A stretch of DNA of 64,000 nucleotides from UBA710 sp051656785 (GTDB taxonomy: Bacteria; Bacillota_I; Bacilli_A; Mycoplasmatales; Metamycoplasmataceae). Below, one piece after another: positions 8,486 through 20,620 of the stretch. Where the stretch lies: NCBI GenBank assembly GCA_051656785.1, contig JBOFJK010000003.1, positions 111,682 through 175,681 on the forward strand, given 5' to 3'. The notes beneath the pieces are model-generated. The model was not told where the DNA came from. It searched no databases and saw nothing but the letters and a program-made list of their open reading frames with translations. Made by a program: the position numbers and the translations under genes. The number at the start of each line of letters is the position of its first letter. Position 1 is the stretch's first letter.

Positions 8486-11400
8486 ATGAAGAAAAAAAAC
8501 ATATTTAAATTATTAATTTCAAGTAGCTTTTTAGCTTTTGTTTTTCCTATTGTATTAGTAAATGGTATTGAAAAAAATAATGACATTAATAATGAAGTGG
8601 GGCAGTTAAATCTAGAAGAGAAATATAGAATTAATTCCAGAAATGTAGATGACATTATTGTAACAAATCCTGATATTTTAAAATCATCAAATTTCACGCA
8701 AGTAAGAGCATTATTGGAAACTCCAATCATGACTCATGATGTTCTGACTCAACTTTCAATTATAATGCCTTCTTCTCTAATGCCGCGTTTAGTTTCTTTT
8801 ACAAATATTAATAATGATCTATTCAAAATTTCTTTTACAATTAATTACAATAGAATTCAGAAAACAGCTAGTGATTTTTTAAACATAACACCAACTGAAA
8901 AAGAAATTGTTGATTCAATAATTATTGAGAATCCTGACATTCTTATTTTTGAAAACAATAACTACATTAAAGAGTTGCTTGAAACAAATCCTATGACTCC
9001 CACAATATTAAATCAACTTTCTGTTAAAGTATTACCAGGAGTTGATATAACAAATATTTCCTTTTCTGATATTAATATTACAAATCCGGTTAGAACAACT
9101 TTTAAAATTAAATACAAAAATACTGTCAAAGATGCTTTTGATTATTTAAGTTCAACTTCATCTAATAAAGACATTGCAAATAACATAATAATTCAGGATA
9201 TTGATGCACTTGCTAATTTAACAGTTACCCAGATTAGAACATTATTAGAAGCAAGTCCGATGACTCAAGAAGTTTTAAATCAAATTTCAGCAAACATTCC
9301 AGATGGCATTAATCTTTCACTAGTATCATTTAAAAGAATCGACATTTCAGATCCCTTTAAAGTAACTTTTACCATTAATTATAATAATGTTGCAAAAGAT
9401 ACATCTGATACTTTAAATGCTGTGCTTACTGATAAACAAACGGCAGAAGCTACAAATGTAATAAATGTGGATGCTTTATCAACTCAAAATATTAACAATA
9501 TTAAGGCATACTTAGAACAAAGTCCAATTAGTCAAGAAATATTAGATATTCTTTCGATTTCCATTCCTTTAAGGTCTAATCCGAAGAACTTCAGTTTTAC
9601 AAATATCAATATAAGCAATCCATTTAGAATTTACTTTACAATTAACTACAATGGAGTTCCAAAAGATACTTCAAACTTTATGAATGCTTCACCGACTGAT
9701 AAGGAAGTGGCGAATGCAATTAAACTTAAAAATATTGATATTCTTTTAGATAAAAATGTTATATTTATCAAAAGTATTTTAGAAACAATAATTACACAAG
9801 CAGTTCTAAATCAACTTTCAATTACAATTCCAGAGGGTGCTGATATTTCCAGAATTTCATTTTCTAATATTGATATAAGTAATTTATATAGAGTAACTTT
9901 TAGAATTAACTATAACCTTGTTTCGAAAGATTCAGTTAGTGTTTTAAATTCCTCTCCTTCAAATAAAGAAGTGGTTGATTCAACAACTTTAGAAAACCCC
10001 AATATTCTTGCAAGTAGAAATGTTTTATATATAAAAGGATTGCTTGAAACTCCAATCATGACTCAAGACATTTTAAATGAACTTTCAGTTAAAATTCCGG
10101 TTGGCTCAATAGTGGAAGATTTCTTATTTACAAATATAAATATTGAAGACCCTTTTGTTATTACTTTTTTAATTACTTATAGAACTGTTGCAAGAGACTC
10201 AACTTTTTATTTAAATGCTACTCCTAATAATCAAGAAATAGCAAATACTATTGTAATTACTAACCCGAGTATTATGATTGATAAATCTGTTCGGGAAATT
10301 AGAGACATTTTAGAAACCAAACCACTAACCCAAGAGTTGATAGATATTCTTTCAATTAAAGTTTTTAGTGGTGTAATTATTAATAGAATTACTTTTACAA
10401 ATGTTAGTATTCAAAACCTTTTAAGGTTAACATTTACAATTAATTATAATGGTGTTCCAAAACAAAGTATGGATTTCTACTTAGCTTCAGCAACTGACTT
10501 AGAAATAGCTAATTCATTATCAATAACAAACTCTGACATTTTAAAGGATTGAAATGGTATTGAAATTAGAAACCTACTAGAAAAAAACCCAATGTCTCCA
10601 GAAATTCTTGAACAACTTTCTGTTATTTTAAATATTGGTGTTGATGCAACTAAAATTACATTTAATGCTATTGATATTGACAATCTGTTTAGAGTAACTT
10701 TTACAATAAGCTATAATGGTGCTTATAAAACTAGTGAAGACTTCTTGATTGCAACACCTACTAATCAGGAAGTTGTTAATAGAATTTTTGTTAATAACCC
10801 TAATATTCTAAGAGATAAAAATAATGCTTATATTAACAACTTATTGAAAACACCAGTAATGACAAAGGACATTTTAGATCAAATATCAATAGTATTATTG
10901 GATGGAATCAATCCTGAAAATATTTCATTCTCTGATATTAATGTTACTAACCCAGTTAGAATAATTTTTAAAATTAATTACAATGGAGTGACTAAAACAA
11001 CATTTGATTTTTTAAATACAACTCAATCAGATCAAGAAATAGCAGATGCAATAAGTATTAATGATGTTGATGCTGTTAAAGAATTAAATACAATTAATAT
11101 TAGAAATTTTTTGGAGACACAACCATTAACTATTGACATTTTAAATCGTCTTTCAATTTTAGTTCCTGATGGAATTCAGTTATACAAAGTTACATTTACA
11201 AATATTAATATTCACAACTTATTCCAAATAACTTTTACTATTAACTACAATGGTGTTGCAAAATCTAATTCAAGTTTTTTAAATGCAACACCTGCTGATA
11301 TTGACATTTTGGGTGTGCTTGAAATATCAAACAATGAAATTTTAATTGATGATAGTCGTGAAATAATTATAGCTAAATTATCTCAACCTATGTCCTTAGA

Positions 11401-13210
11401 TTTATTAACTTCATTATCTGTTATTGATATTCCAGTTGGGATTGATGTAACAAAAATTTCATTTTCAAATATTAGTATTTTAAATCCTTTCAGAGTAACT
11501 TTTAATTTTACTTATAACAAAACCACAAAAGAAACAGTGAGTTGACTAACAACAAAAGCAACTGATTTAGAAGCCGTTAATGCAATAACTGTTATTAATC
11601 AAGATATTTTAAAAATTGAAAGTAATATTTTCATAAAAAATTTATTAGAAGGTAAACATACAGTTGCAACTCTTAAGCAACTTGGAATTGACTTTCCGGA
11701 TGGCGGGAATGTCCAATCAGTTTCATTTACTAATATAAATATTAATAATCCCCATGAAGTAACTTTTACTATTAATTATAATGGAGTTCCAAAAGCTGCT
11801 ACTGATTCTTTAAGGTCAACTCCTACTCAAGAAATTGTTGAAGCAATAACGATTAAAAATCATGACATTTTAGTTTCTGAAAATGCTAATTTTATTGAAA
11901 AACTTTTAAAGACAAAACCTATGACAAGAGAAATTCTAGAAGAACTTTCAATTATATTGCCAGAAGATATTCCTGCAGATAGAATAACATTTACAGATAT
12001 CAATAAAAGTAATTTATTTAGAATTTCATTTAGAATTAATTATAATGGCGTTGGTAAAATTAACATTGATTCCTTAAACACAACTCCAACTAATCTAGAC
12101 ATTGCTAATTCACTTGTAGTTACAAATGTAGATATTCTTAATAAAAAAGATATTCAATTTGTGGAAGAGCTTTTAAGAACAAGTCCAATTACAAAAGAGA
12201 TTCTTGATCAACTTTCAATAATTTTACCACCTAATATTGATGCACACAAAATAACTTTTACTAATATTGATATGAGCAATTCAGCAAGAATAACTTTTAT
12301 TGTTAACTATAATGGAGTTGCTTCAATTACTCAATCATTCTTAAATACTAAAAAATCTTCTACATCTAATATTGTGGTAATAGTTTCAATTCTAATTCCG
12401 ATTAGTGCACTTCTTATTGTCGGAATAATTGGTGGATATTTCTGAAAGAAAAAGAAAAATAACTCAGGAAAAGGTGGTCCAAAAAAACCTAATCCTCCAA
12501 AAAAGAAAATTAAAAAACCTGAACTTAAAAAAGTTGAAACAAAAAAACCAGAAGTTAAAAAAGTTGAAACAGAAAAACCAGAAGTTAAAAAAATTGAAGT
12601 TTCTAAATCTAAAGTTGAATCTAGAAAAATTGAAGTTAAACAACCTGAACGAAGAAATACATATGAAGAATATTTCACAAAACAAATGATAAATTTAACT
12701 AATAAAAAGCTAAATATTATTCCTAAGCAACAACCTAATAAACAAAATGACCAATGATATGGTGATAAAATTAATGCTGATTGATACAATGAACAAGCAA
12801 ATGTTCAAGGATACAATGATCAAAATAATCAACAATGATACAATGAACAAGCGAGTGATCAACCCTATCCATTCGCTCCACTAACAACTCCAAATAATAA
12901 CATAATGTCAAATCATATGATGAATACTATGGAGCAAGAGCAATGATTTGATAATAGATGATATAGTAATCAAGCAGATACTGGTCACTGAGAAAATGGC
13001 AATTGACATGAAAACAAAAAACAACCTAACCTAAAAAATAAAACAAATCTTTACTCAAATATTATTCACACCCATGACAATTATCAATTTAATAATGCTC
13101 AAGGAAATAATCAATCAAACAACCAAGAAAAAACTCAAAGCACTCAAAATGATAAAACAAAACTGATTGTTAGTGATTGAACAAGCATTATTGATATGAT
13201 TGAAAAATAG
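8486..13210 (+). CDS. Giant repeat surface protein (14 x ~88 aa) with membrane anchor and Q/N/W-rich tail
   Basis: 1574 residues across about a dozen TGA codons. An N-terminal signal or anchor segment (ISSSFLAFVFPIVLVNG) lacks a lipobox Cys. From about residue 50 to 1285 there are 14 repeats of roughly 88 residues with consensus ILxxLLExxPMTxEILxQLS, then SFTNIxIxNPFRVTFTINYN and FLNATPTxxEI. A transmembrane helix (VVIVSILIPISALLIVGIIG, about 1294-1319) is followed by KKKK. A 255-residue internal tail has KKPEVKKVE repeats and then WYNEQ-type motifs rich in Gln, Asn and Trp. It is probably an adhesin or variable surface protein, possibly linked to the cytoskeleton through the tail. The repeat loosely recalls mycoplasma lipoprotein-associated domains; the family is unproven. 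The RBS is AAGGTGAAGG. Confidence 0.8.
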
Positions 13211-13242
13211 CATGAATTGTTTTAATTTGATATTAAATGTAA

Positions 13243-13248
13243 TATAAT
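13243..13248 (+). promoter_or_regulatory. -10 box of galU, leaderless
   Basis: TATAAT followed by 7 nt and the ATG at 13256. Confidence 0.55.
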
Positions 13249-13255
13249 TTGCTTT

Positions 13256-14158
13256 ATGCCAAATGAACCTAAAAAAATAAAAAAATTAATAATACCTGCA
13301 GCCGGTTGAGGGACAAGGTTTTTACCTATGACAAAAATCATTCCAAAGGAATTATTGCCTATTTTAAATAGACCTTCAATAGATATTTTAGTTGATGAAG
13401 CTATTGATTCAGGAATTGAAGAAATAATTTTAGTTATTTCAACTAGAAAACAGGAAATCATGAAATATTTTGAACCTAACATTCCTTTAGAAAATGAATT
13501 AAAATCCAAAAACAAGTATGATCTTCTTAAAAAAATTAAAAAAACTAATCGTGAAGCAGTTATTCGTGTTGTTTATCAATATGAACAATTAGGTTTAGGA
13601 CATGCAATCTTAACAGGCGCTAAATTCTTTAATGATGAACCTTTTGCTGTTATTTTAGGCGATGATTTAATTCAATCAGATGTTCCTGCTATTAAACAAT
13701 TAATTGATCAATATGAAAAATGTCAATATTCAATTTTAGGTGTTCAATCAGTTGATAAAAAAGATTTAAATAAATATGGAATTGTTATCCCGAAAGAAGA
13801 ACATAAAAAAAATGAAATCTTTTTTGAAATAAAAGGTGCTATAGAAAAACCAAAAATTGAGGATTCACCCTCTAATAAGGCCGTTTTAGGAAGATACGTC
13901 TTTAATTATTCAATCGTTAAACATTTAGAAAATGAATTAAAACATCATAATGGTGAAAAAGAATTAGATTTAGTTGATGTTTTTGATGAATATATGAAAG
14001 AAGAAAAAATATATGCATATAAATTCACAGGAATAAGATTTGATTTAGGGTCAATTAAGGGTTTTTCCTTAGCAACTATTCATTATGCTCTTAAAGATAA
14101 AGAAATTGGTGAAGATATTAAGCAACATATTATAGAACTTGCAGAGGAATTTAAATAA
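13256..14158 (+). CDS. galU: UTP-glucose-1-phosphate uridylyltransferase
   Basis: 300 residues. The start at 13256 recovers the signature nucleotide-binding loop IIPAAGWGTRFLPMTK, where the Trp is a TGA codon. Other conserved blocks are PKELLPILNRPSIDILVDEA, YQYEQLGLGHAIL, FAVILGDDL and the C-terminal FTGIRFDLGSIKG. It makes UDP-glucose from UTP and glucose-1-phosphate for glycolipid or polysaccharide synthesis. It is followed after only 3 nt by plsY, so the two are co-transcribed. Promoter position implies a leaderless mRNA. Confidence 0.95.
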
Positions 14159-14161
14159 TTT

Positions 14162-14851
14162 ATGAATATTTTGGCAAATATAATTTGATTAGTCCTAGGA
14201 TATTTTGTTGGATCAGTAAATTTTTCAATTATGTTAACTCGTAATAGTGAAAAAAGAAGGATAATAACAGAAATTGGTTCAGGTAATCCTGGAGCAACTA
14301 ATGCCTTAAGAAACTATGGGCCTAAATTTGGTTTATTAATTTTTCTTTTGGATGTTTCTAAATCATATTGATTTGTTTTTATTGGAATTGTCCTATTAAA
14401 GTATGTTCCATTTTTTGATGAATTATATGTTCAGATGATGTCAGTTTCGGTTATTATAGGCCATGTTTTTCCAATATTTTTTAAATTTAAAGGTGGAAAG
14501 GGTGCAGCAACAAATTTAGGAATTATATCTTCCGTTTCAATTCTATTAGCAGTGATTGGTTTTATAATTTTCTTTTCATTTTTCTTTGCTACAAGATATG
14601 TTTCATTAGGGGCATTCATAACTCCATTTATACTTGCACCTTTATCTTTAATTCCACAACTAAATGGTTGATATACTTCATATTTACATGGAACTTTTGT
14701 AGATGGTAGTGGTGCATATTATTGACTATCCTTTGTTACACTTCTTGTTGCCGCCTTCTTTGTACTATTTAGTCATTGACAGAATGTCAAAAGACTTCTT
14801 AATGGAGCAGAAACAAAAACATATTTGAGAAGCAAAACTAAACAAGTTTAA
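14162..14851 (+). CDS. plsY: Glycerol-3-phosphate acyltransferase PlsY
   Basis: 229 residues, a polytopic membrane protein with the PlsY motifs: VGSVNFS in the first helix region, GSGNPGATNALR as motif 1, and FKGGKGAATNLG as motif 2 (phosphate binding). Five TGA codons are read as Trp. It transfers acyl from acyl-phosphate to glycerol-3-phosphate, the first step of phospholipid synthesis. It is translationally close to galU (3-nt gap) and convergent with mtnN, whose end lies 10 nt away. Confidence 0.93.
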
Positions 14852-14861
14852 TCTATTTCAA

Positions 14862-15506
14862 CTATATTTCTTTAATTAAAGAAATTAATTTATCTAGTGA
14901 TTTTTTAGAAGCTTTTGTAATATTTTCATTAATATTTTTCTTATTATTTGAGTTAGTAACATCAATGATATCACTAACTCCTTTAATGCTATAAAAGGGG
15001 AGTTTATTTTTGTAGCAAACTTGAGCTATTGCACAAGATTCCATATCAAATAGATTAACATCTAAATCCTTGTGAATATTTTCAATTTCTACTTTTTTAT
15101 TAATAAAACTATTTCCACTTGCAATATTTATATTATCATTATTTTTAAAAGCATTATCATAGAATTTTTTTTCACCAGGTGTTTGACCTCTTGGATATCA
15201 AGGTGTTTGAACATCATGAAAGTAAAATTTATTAGGAATAACAACATCAAATAATTTCACCTTATTTGTCCCTCCAACTGCTCCATAATTTAATACTTTT
15301 TCCACTTTGAAATTATCAATTAATTTTTGTGTTATCATTGCAGCATTGACAATACCAATTCCTGATTCAACACCAATTATTTCTACATCATTTCATTGGT
15401 AATGAATAAAAGTAGAAGAGCCAATTTTCGACTCTTTTTTAAACTCTAATTTTGATTCATGAATTTCATTTGGATCAGCAATTATTAACCCTCAAATTTT
15501 GATCAT
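14862..15506 (-). CDS. mtnN: 5'-methylthioadenosine/S-adenosylhomocysteine nucleosidase
   Basis: 214 residues. The N-terminus IKIWGLIIADPNE is followed by VESGIGIVNAAM (glycine-rich strand), LNYGAVGG, then VNLFDMESCAIAQV with the catalytic ME(S/G)AA-type Glu, and KGVSDIIDV with the catalytic Asp. It hydrolyses the glycosidic bond of MTA and SAH to release adenine, clearing products of SAM-dependent methylation. The start ATG lies 22 nt inside the end of the nadD-HD gene, a typical coupled overlap. A 20-bp palindrome at 14866-14885 lies in its last codons. Confidence 0.9.
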
Positions 15507-16573
15507 TTATTATAAATTTCCTCTTGTTGTGGCGTTAATGATACACCATTCATTAAAACTAATTCTCTAACTTTTTCAACAGTCATTGCAAAAGCTAAAT
15601 CGAAATTTTCAAAAACAAGTTTTCTTATTTTTTGAATTCCATCTCATTTTCTTCCAGGACATAATTTATCAGCCATAAATACAACTTTATCCATTGGTGT
15701 TATCTCCATTGCTAATGAAGTATGTCTACGAATGGCATTTGTCATTTCTAAATCATTAATAGAAAAAAATTTTCTTAATCATATTGATCCTGATATTTGA
15801 TGTAATTCATAATCTTCTAGATTCTTCTCATCAACTAAAAAATGAGCTAAAAATGAACGTTGTTTTTCAACATTTCATTCTTTAGTTATATCATGCATTA
15901 AACAAGCATAATAAGCTTTCTTTGCATCAATTTTTAAACTCTTAGCGAGTTCAACACCATATTTTGCTGCATATAGTGAATGTTTATATCTTTCAACACT
16001 TAAAGTATTTTTTGCAATCTCATTGAAGTAAAATTTATGTTGACCAATATAGTGTTTAACTTTTGATTCAACATCTTTATAACTACCAAATAAGAATCTA
16101 GTACTTGATTCTTCATGAATCTCATTATCCATTAATGTACAGTTGTATTTTTTTAGATTAACTTTTGAAAAAGCTTCACCTCTTCTAAAAACAACAATTT
16201 TTGCAAGTTTGGCAATATCATCAATATTTTTTCACTTGTTTAATTTTTCTAAATGATCAGAACCAATTATTAAAAATAATTCATCCTCTTTATGTTTCTT
16301 TTTAAAATATTTTATAGTATCAATAGTGTAACTAACACTTTTACGATTAACTTCAAATGAACTTACATCCATTTTATCTTCCATAACTAATTCAATCATA
16401 TTTAAACGATCTTTTCCAGAAACTAATTCCAAATCTTTTTTGAAAGGACCTCTATATGAAGGAACAAATATTAATCTATCTAAACCCAAGGATTGGATTG
16501 CATATTTAGCAATTTTAATGTGCCCCTTGTGAATTGGGTTAAAAGCACCCCCATATATAGCTATCTTCATCAT
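15485..16573 (-). CDS. nadD: Fusion: nicotinate-nucleotide adenylyltransferase (NadD) + YqeK-like HD hydrolase
   Basis: 362 residues with two domains. Residues 1-190 are NadD: KIAIYGGAFNPIHKGH with the HxGH nucleotidyl-transfer motif, then SYTIDTIKYF and LIIGSDHLEKL. From about residue 200 there is an HD domain: RYKHSLYAAKYGVELA, ACLMHDITKE, AIRRHTSLAMEI and DKVVFMADK. This matches YqeK, a diadenosine tetraphosphate hydrolase, found beside nadD in other firmicutes and fused in some mycoplasmas. NadD makes NaAD in NAD synthesis. Several TGA codons are read as Trp. Confidence 0.9.
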
Positions 16574-16613
16574 TAATAATGATAATTTAAAAACTTGATT
16601 TTTTATAATTTTT

Positions 16614-17831
16614 CTATAGATATTTATTTTGTTGTGTTGAATTATGTTTTTTTAATTCTTTTCCAGACATTAAAATCCTTTTTTTCATTTTGGTATTTAC
16701 ATTTTCAATGATGTTTTCAATTGGACTTAATTCTCTTTGTTCTTCAAATAATGATTGATTCATCGGGTTTTGATATAAATTTTCAATATTAGAAATACTA
16801 ATTCCAATTCCGATAAGTGGTTCATCATTTCAAAGTGACTCTAATAACATGGATGCATATAAATATATGTCCATCTCAGAATTAATTAATTTATCAATTT
16901 TCATTGATTTGCATTTTCTAGCATTATCCAGTTTAATATTAATACTAATGTGTCTACCACATAAATTGCGATCTATTAATCTTTTAGATACTAATTGAGC
17001 AATATATCTAAGACCATTATAAATTTCTTTTTCATTATCAGTAAAACCATTTCTAAACATTCTTTCATTAGCAATAGACCTTAGTGTGTTTCTTTCTAAA
17101 TTTAAATCACTATCACCAATTCCATTTGCATTATCAATTATTTTCTTACTTTGATTTAAAAATATCTTTCTAATTTTGGGGTCATTACAATCATATTTTG
17201 CTAAATCACCAATTGTTAAAATACCATTTTTTTTTAAATTTGGTGTTGTTGAATATCCTATTCCATAATAATTATGAATAGGCATAGGTCAAATTATTTT
17301 CTGATAATTTTTATGTGTAATAAAAGTAATTCCCATTGGTTTATTAGTTGCTGTCGCCATCTTTGCAAGGAATTTATTATATGAAATTCCAATTGAAATA
17401 GGGATTGATAATTTTGCTAAAATATTTTTTTGAATATCAAGTGCTAAGTTCCTGATTGATCCATATTTTTTTCAAATATTACTAGCATCAATATATCATT
17501 CATCAATTGAAACAATTTCAATTTCTTTATGATAATTTTTCGTTAGGAAATCATAAATTTTTTTTGAGAAGTTTTGATACAAATCCATATTAGGTTCAAT
17601 CACAATTAAATTTCTACAATGTTCTTTTACTAGAGCTAATTTTCAAGGTACTTTTGCTCCTTTAGCTTTTGCAGCATAACTTAAAGAAGTAACAATAGCT
17701 TTTGGTGAATCAGTACCAATTGCAACCTCCTTATTTGCTAACTCAGGTCTTAATGCAACTTCACAACTAACAAAAAAAGAATCAACATCAATATGTAATA
17801 TTACTTTGTTTTTCTTTTGAATTTTTGTCAT
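16614..17831 (-). CDS. dinB: Y-family DNA polymerase IV
   Basis: 405 residues. The N-terminal ILHIDVDSFFVSCEVAL carries the first metal-binding Asp residues, and VSIDEWYIDAS carries the catalytic SxDE motif (Trp from TGA where Ala is usual). FLAKMATATNKP and the helix-hairpin-helix region YYGIGYSTTPNLKKNGI follow, then a little-finger domain. It performs translesion synthesis. No canonical C-terminal beta-clamp motif stands out in HNSTQQNKYL. It sits alone between nadD (40-nt gap) and sufU (34-nt gap). Confidence 0.9.
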
Positions 17832-17865
17832 TTTATTATATTATTATATTATTTAAATTATTTAA

Positions 17866-18300
17866 TTAAATCTTTTCAAATACTTTTGTAATCATTAAAG
17901 CACATTCAACCCTATTTAAATGTTTTTTTACATTAGAGAAAATGTTTAACTTACCTATAATTTCTTTCTCCTTCTCATCCATATTTTCTTGATTGATTAA
18001 TTTTTTAAATGCTGCTGATAATTCTTTAACATTAGAAAAATTATCTTTTGCTGCTTCTTCTAAAAATATTTCAGATGATGATAGAAAAACTGCACAACCA
18101 GTAGCTTGAAAAGCATAATCATTTCCTTCAATATCAATTAAAGTAATTTCATCAACACAATTGTCGCTATGGTGATAATATGTTTTAAAATTATCAGTTG
18201 GAAAATTGACTGATTTTTTCCTTCTTGGATTTAAGTAATAATCCATTATAATTTCCCTTTTTTGATTGTTGTTATAAGAATCCAAAGAAATTTCCTCCAT
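17866..18300 (-). CDS. sufU: Fe-S cluster assembly scaffold SufU/IscU
   Basis: 144 residues from the chosen ATG. It has the SufU pattern REIIMDYYLNPRRKKS, the three conserved ligands in DNCVDEITL, GCAVFLSSSE and RVECALM, and the helical SSEIFLEEAA. The start at 18300 gives the normal family length and overlaps sufS by 29 nt; an alternative ATG at 18246 has AAAGGGA upstream but would truncate the first helix. It receives sulfur from SufS to build or relay sulfur or Fe-S units. The sufS-sufU pair is the minimal mollicute system. Confidence 0.88.
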   Translation of the reverse strand: MEEISLDSYNNNQKREIIMDYYLNPRRKKSVNFPTDNFKTYYHHSDNCVDEITLIDIEGNDYAFQATGCAVFLSSSEIFLEEAAKDNFSNVKELSAAFKKLINQENMDEKEKEIIGKLNIFSNVKKHLNRVECALMITKVFEKI

Positions 18301-19423
18301 TATCAAGAGCCTTACATAGTTTGTCAACATCTTCTTTTGTATTATAGAAAGATAATGAAATTCTAACATATGTCTTATCTTTTATTTTCTTTAAGTATTG
18401 ATTACAAAAAACTCCAGATCTTACATAGATATTATTGTGTCCCAAAAATGATGAAATATCTTGCGGCTCAATATCTTTCATAAAAAATAAAACAATAGCA
18501 TCTCCTCTTTTTGAAGCGATTCTCACATTCTTAACTTTAGATAATTTATCAAATAAATATTTTGAAAGATTATCAATATATAAATTAACTTCTTTTAAAT
18601 CCAATGAACTGTAATAATCAAGGGCAGCATTAAAACCAAATATTCCAGCAAGATGCATTGTCCCGGGCTCATGCATTAAAATAGATTCTTTACTTTTTCA
18701 TTCATTGTTTGCAGTAATATAATCAACAGCTCCACCACCATATCTCTTGGCTTCAACTTTGTCAAGAATTGATCTTTTCATTGCTAAAACACCTAAACCT
18801 GTTGGTCCATAAAATTTATTAGTACTAAAAACAATAACATCAGAATTTTTCATTGTTGTTGTTTTGTATGCTATTGCTTGAGCTGCATCATTAACCAAAT
18901 ATGCTCCAACTTTTTGACATTTCTTATATATTTCATCAAGATTATCTGTTGTTTGAAAAGAATTATTAACTTGAGCAAGACAAACTAATTTTGTTTTTTT
19001 ATTAATATCTTTCATTATATCCAAGGAAACTACAATTTTAGCTTTTGTTCTCTTTGCGAGTTCTAATCAAGGAATAATATTTGATGAATGATTCAATTTA
19101 GATAATAAAATTTCCTCATCTTTTTTTACTAAAGTTTCAAAAAGTTCTGCAGCATAATTGAGTGAATCTGTTGAACCAGAAGTAAAGATAATTTCATCAT
19201 CTTGACAGTCAATTAATTGTGATACCTTTCTTCTAGTTTCAACAATTTTAGAATTAACTTCAATTCCTATAATTGAGTCTCGAGTTCTACTAGAAATTGA
19301 TTTATTAGTATAATAATCTGTAATAGCATCAATTACCATTTTTGGTTTTAGGACAAGAGCAGCACTATCTAAATATACTATGTCATTTTTTAACATTGGA
19401 AAATCTTTAATTCATTTATTCAT
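18272..19423 (-). CDS. sufS: Cysteine desulfurase SufS
   Basis: 383 residues, three in-frame TGA codons. IVYLDSAALVLKP opens the PLP fold. Further motifs are FTSGSTDSLNYAA, LNHSSNIIPW, VNDAAQAI, the PLP lysine in VFSTNKFYGPTGLGVL, and the active cysteine in VRSGVFCNQ. The start at 19423 has AAGGAAG upstream and adds MNKWIKDFP before the internal ATG. It removes sulfur from cysteine for SufU. It is coupled to sufU downstream and separated from tlyA by 1 nt. Confidence 0.92.
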
Positions 19424-19424
19424 T

Positions 19425-20138
19425 TTACTTCCTTTTAAATAGTGATAGGTATTCAATGTTCTTAGATTTGTTGCCCAAAATTGGTGATTCTTTTAATTTA
19501 ATGAATTCAAAATTATTTTTACTATACATAATAATTTTAGCAATTATTCCTTTATGCAATTCAATTTCTGCAAAACCACCTTCTGAAACCTCCCAACTCT
19601 TTATTTCATATTGTGGTTTTATCAATGCTATAAAATATGCTGATTTTAATAGTATGTCATCAATAACATCAAATACATATTTTAAGCTTATAAAAGAAAC
19701 ATCACAAACTATTAAATCTATTTGTTGGTCAAACATATTTTTATTAATTAATTTTAGATTAGTTTTTTCTAATGATTTTACTCTACTGTCTGATCTTAAT
19801 TTGTAATCAAGTTGATTTGTACCAACATCAAGAGCATAAACAAATTTTGCCCCTTTTTCCAAAAGTACTTGTGTAAAGCCACCAGTTGATGAACCGATAT
19901 CCAAACAAACTAAACCACTAGGATCTATTCTGAATTCCTCTAATGCACTTAAAAGTTTATATGCACCACGACTTACATATTTCTTATTGTCCTTAATTTT
20001 AATGACTGCATTATTTTTGATTTTTATTTTTGGTGAAGTAACTTTTTCATTATCAACAAAAACACTTCCTATTCTAATTAGAGAATCAGCTAACTTTTCA
20101 TCATAATCCATGGTGATTAATTTTTCTAATAATGTCAT
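19425..20138 (-). CDS. tlyA: TlyA family rRNA 2'-O-methyltransferase / S4 protein
   Basis: 237 residues. An N-terminal S4-like region (IRIGSVFVDNEKVTSPKIKI) and YVSRGAYKLLSALEEF precede the FtsJ-type SAM-binding motif CLDIGSSTGGFTQVLLEKGA. LIVCDVSFISL and ALIKPQYE form the catalytic core. TlyA methylates ribose in 16S and 23S rRNA in other bacteria; older annotation calls it hemolysin A. The ATG overlaps the stop of the preceding gene (TAATG), so translation is coupled. Confidence 0.9.
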   Translation of the reverse strand: MTLLEKLITMDYDEKLADSLIRIGSVFVDNEKVTSPKIKIKNNAVIKIKDNKKYVSRGAYKLLSALEEFRIDPSGLVCLDIGSSTGGFTQVLLEKGAKFVYALDVGTNQLDYKLRSDSRVKSLEKTNLKLINKNMFDQQIDLIVCDVSFISLKYVFDVIDDILLKSAYFIALIKPQYEIKSWEVSEGGFAEIELHKGIIAKIIMYSKNNFEFIKLKESPILGNKSKNIEYLSLFKRK

Positions 20139-20620
20139 TAAATAATAATCTCCAGAACTTTCACCACATACTTATTAAAATCAATATAACCACTATCATA
20201 GAAAGATTTAAGTCATTTAGCAAAATTATTTCTTTTGATATTATTCAGTGAAACATAATTTTCAATTGTATATTCACAAGGAAGTTTTTTTCTTTTATTA
20301 TAGAAGATTGACATTTGAAAAACATATCATAAACAAATAGAAAATTTCTTTCATTTTAAATTAACAAACTTTTCATTAAATGTTTTTGATAATTCAAACA
20401 TTAAATTTATCAAATTTTCTTTTGTTGGTTTGGTCATCAATAATAACTCCATTTTTACTAAATATTCAATTTCTGATTTGGATTCAAAAATGATTGCCAT
20501 CTTAGATAATAAAAATCTAGTTTGTTTATTTTGGAAAATAGACTTATATTCTTTGTATTTATTACTTTTGACTAAAATAGCTTTAATATTATTTATTTTT
20601 TTTATTTCTGATTTGCTCAT
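20138..20620 (-). CDS. Hypothetical protein between nusB and tlyA (160 aa)
   Basis: Reads as one frame when TGA is Trp. It starts MSKSEIKKINNIKAILVKSN, is Lys-rich, and later has WKKFSICLWYVFQMSIFYN and a C-terminal NFAKWLKSFYDSGYIDF. No signal peptide or clear membrane helix, and I do not recognise a family. It overlaps nusB by 32 nt and tlyA by 1 nt, so it is firmly inside a translationally coupled operon and is likely a real conserved gene. Its position hints at a link with RNA metabolism, but that is inference only. Confidence 0.65.

Noticed and set aside
12331..12789. Phe/Leu-rich ORFs opposite the tail of the surface protein
   Set aside because: They are the antisense reading of Lys-rich codons (AAA/AAG to TTT/CTT) and have no start signals.
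14866..14885. Perfect 20-bp palindrome ATTTCTTTAATTAAAGAAAT between plsY and mtnN
   Set aside because: It is pure AT-rich coding end of mtnN with no spacer loop or T run; chance in such DNA is high. It may aid convergent termination but I cannot support that.
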